Origin: Bacteroidota bacterium
GTDB taxonomy: Bacteria; Bacteroidota; Bacteroidia; CAILMK01; JACPUW01
Length of the DNA stretch: 64,000 nt
Direction of reading: 5' to 3'
Assembly (NCBI GenBank): GCA_016192035.1
Contig: JACPUW010000041.1
Span: 62,001 to 126,000 of the forward strand
Shown here: positions 61,807-64,000 of the stretch, in pieces
Layout: each line of letters begins with the position of its first letter
Numbering within the stretch: the first letter of the stretch is position 1
Notes under the pieces: model-generated
The model's database searches: none
What the model saw: only the letters and a program-made list of their open reading frames with translations
Told to the model about the DNA's origin: nothing
Program-made: the position numbers and the translations under genes

Positions 61807-62583
61807 GTGGGATGGATAGAATATACAGGAAATGGGCCAAATGCCCTCACGGGGCCCCAGAGGCTGGTGAGCCTGGTCCCATCGCTCACCGAACTCTTGT
61901 TTTACCTGGGTTTGGGGCCGCAGGTAGTGGGCAGGACCCATTTTTGTGTACACCCCATGCCTGAGGTACGAAAGGTAGCCTCAGTAGGTGGCACCAAGAA
62001 TGTGCACCTAGAACAGGTATTGGCACTAAACCCCACCCTGGTGCTGGCCAGCAAGGAAGAAAACCAGCGAAGCCAGGTAAGCGCCATAGCAGGGCATTGC
62101 CCTGTGTATGTTACTGATGTGGACTGCCCAAGTGCTGCGTATGACATGATACGGCAAATAGGTGCCCTCACGGGCAAAGAAGGCCCTGCGGCGGCCCTTG
62201 CAGGGCTCATAGATGCCCAATTTGAGCAGCTTGCCAAGATTTCCACCGAGGCGGTTTACCTTATCTGGAAAGACCCCTGGATGGCAGCGGGCGGGGGTAC
62301 CTACATACATAGTCTTATGGCCATGCTGGGCATGGCCAACCGTTTTGGCCACCTGCCTCGGTACCCACAGATAGACTTGGCCCAATTGGAACAACTGGCA
62401 CCTGTCTGGGTGCTGCTTTCATCTGAACCGTACCCATTTGGGCAGGCGCATAGGCTGGAGCTACAGGCACGCCTACCCTATAGCCGGGTAATGCTTGTGG
62501 ACGGCGAGATGTTTTCTTGGTACGGCAGCCGAATGCTGCTGGCAGCCACATATTTCGAACAATTGGTACATGCAATGGCATGA
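61807..62583 (+). CDS. BtuF-like metal/cobalamin receptor fold protein without signal peptide
   Basis: 258 residues from GTG 61807. It has the helical-backbone metal-receptor fold (periplasmic binding protein class III, BtuF/FepB type): RLVSLVPSLTELLFYLGLG, VVGRTHFCVHP, VASVGGTKNVHLEQVLALNP and LASKEENQ. It starts directly with the binding domain and has no hydrophobic leader, so it would be cytoplasmic, unlike normal BtuF. Bacteroidota genomes contain such leaderless relatives, often annotated cobalamin-binding. A tetrapyrrole or metal carrier role is possible; the fold is clear but the ligand is not. Confidence 0.8.
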   Translation: MGWIEYTGNGPNALTGPQRLVSLVPSLTELLFYLGLGPQVVGRTHFCVHPMPEVRKVASVGGTKNVHLEQVLALNPTLVLASKEENQRSQVSAIAGHCPVYVTDVDCPSAAYDMIRQIGALTGKEGPAAALAGLIDAQFEQLAKISTEAVYLIWKDPWMAAGGGTYIHSLMAMLGMANRFGHLPRYPQIDLAQLEQLAPVWVLLSSEPYPFGQAHRLELQARLPYSRVMLVDGEMFSWYGSRMLLAATYFEQLVHAMA

Positions 62584-63386
62584 AGTGGTGGCATGCGGTG
62601 ATGGGGGCCTTTCTGGCAACAATGGGGGCGACAATGGCACAAAACCACCTGCGCGATGCCGTCTATGCCCCTGAATATAGACCTTTTAAAGCCGGTGAAT
62701 TCCTTAGGTACAACATACACTATGGGCTGGTGAATGCCGGGGAGGCATCATTTAGGCTGGCCGATACGCTGAGGAACATGGCCAACCGACCACATTATGT
62801 GGTAGAGGTAACCGGCAGGTCGTACAGGGCGTGGGACGTGTTTTTTAAGGTACGCGACTACTATTATTCTTATATTGATACGGCTTCCATGTTGCCTTTG
62901 GTTTATAGCCGCAACGTGCAGGAGGGTGATTTTTCCTACAAGGAAAGCTTCTTGTTTGACCGCGTGAAAATGGAAGCCAGGGGTAAAAACCCCCAAGGCC
63001 CACAGGCAATAGACATACCGGCCAGGGTGCAAGACCTGGCATCTATGATGTATTTTGCCCGTAGCGTGCGCTTCTACAACAAACCCAAGGGCTTTGTGCT
63101 GCCTATTGACGTGTTTTTTGAATCGGAATGGTTTGCCAGCGGTGCCAAACTTGATGGTATGGCCGAAGTGCAAACAGCCCTGGGCACGTTTAGGTGCATG
63201 CGCATCATACCCCAACTGGTGGAAGGCCGCGTGTTTAAGGGCCAGGACGACATGGTGGTGTACGTGAGCGCCGACAAGAACCAAGTACCCATCCGTATTG
63301 AGTCCGCAATTTTTGTGGGTAGCATCAAAGTGGACCTGGTAGAGTACCGAAACCTTCGCCACAGGTTCACCTCTCAGGTTCGCTAA
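62580..63386 (+). CDS. DUF3108 domain protein, exported
   Basis: 268 residues. ATG 62580 overlaps the previous stop by four bases and yields the signal peptide KWWHAVMGAFLATMGATMAQ. The DUF3108 body follows: YRPFKAGEFLRYNIHYGLVN, AGEASFRLADT, HYVVEVTGRSYRAWDVFFKV, DYYYSYIDTASMLPLVYSR and a C-terminal VPIRIESAIFVGSIKVDLVE. DUF3108 proteins are exported or periplasmic beta-barrel-like proteins of unknown function, common in Bacteroidota and Proteobacteria. Confidence 0.85.
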   Translation: MKWWHAVMGAFLATMGATMAQNHLRDAVYAPEYRPFKAGEFLRYNIHYGLVNAGEASFRLADTLRNMANRPHYVVEVTGRSYRAWDVFFKVRDYYYSYIDTASMLPLVYSRNVQEGDFSYKESFLFDRVKMEARGKNPQGPQAIDIPARVQDLASMMYFARSVRFYNKPKGFVLPIDVFFESEWFASGAKLDGMAEVQTALGTFRCMRIIPQLVEGRVFKGQDDMVVYVSADKNQVPIRIESAIFVGSIKVDLVEYRNLRHRFTSQVR

Positions 63387-63529
63387 GCATGTGCCGTTCC
63401 TTTGGCCTGTAGGCATGTAGGATGTAGGCCTATCATTGAAAAAAAATCATGCGATAAACCTGGTGACAAAGGGAGGAGGCCTGCACTTTTAACAAGGAGC
63501 AGGGACTGGGTAAGCCTTGTTTTTATGTC

Positions 63530-63537
63530 TAGCTTTG
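63530..63537 (+). promoter_or_regulatory. -7 promoter element (TAGCTTTG) of the aminotransferase gene
   Basis: An exact TAnnTTTG match 36 bases upstream of ATG 63574, in the 187-base gap after the DUF3108 gene. It indicates an independent promoter for the aminotransferase. Confidence 0.4.
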
Positions 63538-63573
63538 CAGCTCAATACCCAGCAAAACCCTAGAAAAGTAGAA

Positions 63574-64000
63574 ATGGACAAGCAGCGAAGTGCAGCCTTG
63601 GTAGAACGCCGAAAGAACGTGGTTCCCAATGGTATAAGTTTGAATTTTGATGCCACCGCAGCACATGCCAAAGGTGCGTTGTTGGTGGACATGGACGGCA
63701 ATGAATACATAGATTTTGTGGGCGGTATAGGCGTGAACAATTCGGGCCACTGCCCCGCCCCGGTAATAGAAGCCATAGTGGAACAATCCAACAAATTGAT
63801 ACACGGGTGTTTTCAAGTGGTAACCTATGAACCCTATGTGGCACTGGCAGAGAAACTGGCCATCATGTTCCCACATGGCGATGCTACCAAGGTGATGATA
63901 ACCGGAAGCGGGGCGGAGAGCGTGGAGAATGCCATAAAAATAGCCCGTCAAGCTACCAAAAGGCGGGCAGTACTGTGCTATACCGGCGCTTTTCATGGGC
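63574..64000 (+). CDS. Partial class III aminotransferase (4-aminobutyrate/ornithine type), 5' end
   Basis: The frame from ATG 63574 runs off the window after 142 residues. It has the class III N-terminus: VPNGISLNFDATAAHAKGAL, DGNEYIDFVGGIGVNNSGHC, VVTYEPYVALAEKLA and the PLP-phosphate-binding motif TGSGAESVENAIKIA. It resembles 4-aminobutyrate aminotransferase (GabT). The catalytic lysine lies beyond the window edge, so the substrate cannot be confirmed. Confidence 0.85.
   Translation, partial: MDKQRSAALVERRKNVVPNGISLNFDATAAHAKGALLVDMDGNEYIDFVGGIGVNNSGHCPAPVIEAIVEQSNKLIHGCFQVVTYEPYVALAEKLAIMFPHGDATKVMITGSGAESVENAIKIARQATKRRAVLCYTGAFHG

Noticed and set aside
62315..62720. Short minus-strand frames opposite the BtuF-like and DUF3108 genes
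   Set aside because: Antisense shadows without starts or domains.

Overview
The window is a stretch of chromosome from a member of the Bacteroidota (order not resolved). The evidence is a giant protein ending in a type IX secretion (T9SS) sorting domain, many -7 elements of the Bacteroidota form TAnnTTTG just upstream of start codons, few Shine-Dalgarno sequences, and families typical of the phylum (DUF5606, fused B12 mutase IcmF, PepF-type M3 peptidase, OmpA and PKD proteins). Most of the sequence looks close to 50% GC. Two stretches are clearly richer in A+T and carry defence-type genes: 19.7-25.1 kb and 43.7-45.6 kb. I found no tRNA, rRNA, CRISPR array or intact insertion sequence.

Layout. 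0-2.9 kb (minus): an operon of two paralogous arylsulfotransferase-like membrane proteins, a tiny membrane protein and the start of another gene. 3.1-6.3 kb (plus): a secreted subtilase coupled to a DUF1573 protein, then an ArsR regulator and an ArsC-like phosphatase. 6.3-9.7 kb (minus): a lipoprotein, two envelope proteins and a TlpA-like lipoprotein. 9.8-10.8 kb: a di-haem peroxidase. 10.8-12.6 kb (minus): a very small T9SS-like protein and a MetE-like methyltransferase. 12.7-16.8 kb (plus): Gfo/Idh/MocA oxidoreductase, kelch-sodium symporter fusion and a second oxidoreductase, probably for uptake and oxidation of a sugar-like compound. 16.8-18.9 kb: two paralogous PKD lipoproteins and a terminator. 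18.9-19.7 kb: no convincing gene.

19.7-25.1 kb is a type III restriction-modification operon (Xre regulator, Mod, Res) followed by fragments of two further genes that look like restriction remnants. 25.3-38.2 kb (minus) is one 4297-residue T9SS substrate with three beta-helix modules and about 31 PKD-like repeats. 38.4-43.5 kb (plus) holds a DnaQ-UvrC-like nuclease, a CruF-type carotenoid hydratase next to a CarH-like B12/MerR regulator, and a transaminase/omega-amidase pair. 43.7-45.6 kb is a two-gene, perhaps three-gene, AAA-ATPase plus PD-(D/E)XK-like nuclease system, the best candidate here for an undescribed defence system. It converges on a RhuM-PLD gene.

46.8-51.7 kb (minus) is a compact five-gene operon: DUF5606, PepF, FAH hydrolase, M23 peptidase, PrxQ. 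51.9-64.0 kb (plus) holds an OmpA/SPOR-like protein, IcmF, an SH3 protein, an envelope protein, an operon of cystathionine beta-synthase, GAPDH, BtuF-like protein and DUF3108 protein, and the 5' end of a class III aminotransferase. Adenosylcobalamin recurs: IcmF needs it, the CarH-like protein should sense light through it, and a BtuF-like protein is present, although the MetE-like enzyme belongs to the B12-independent class.
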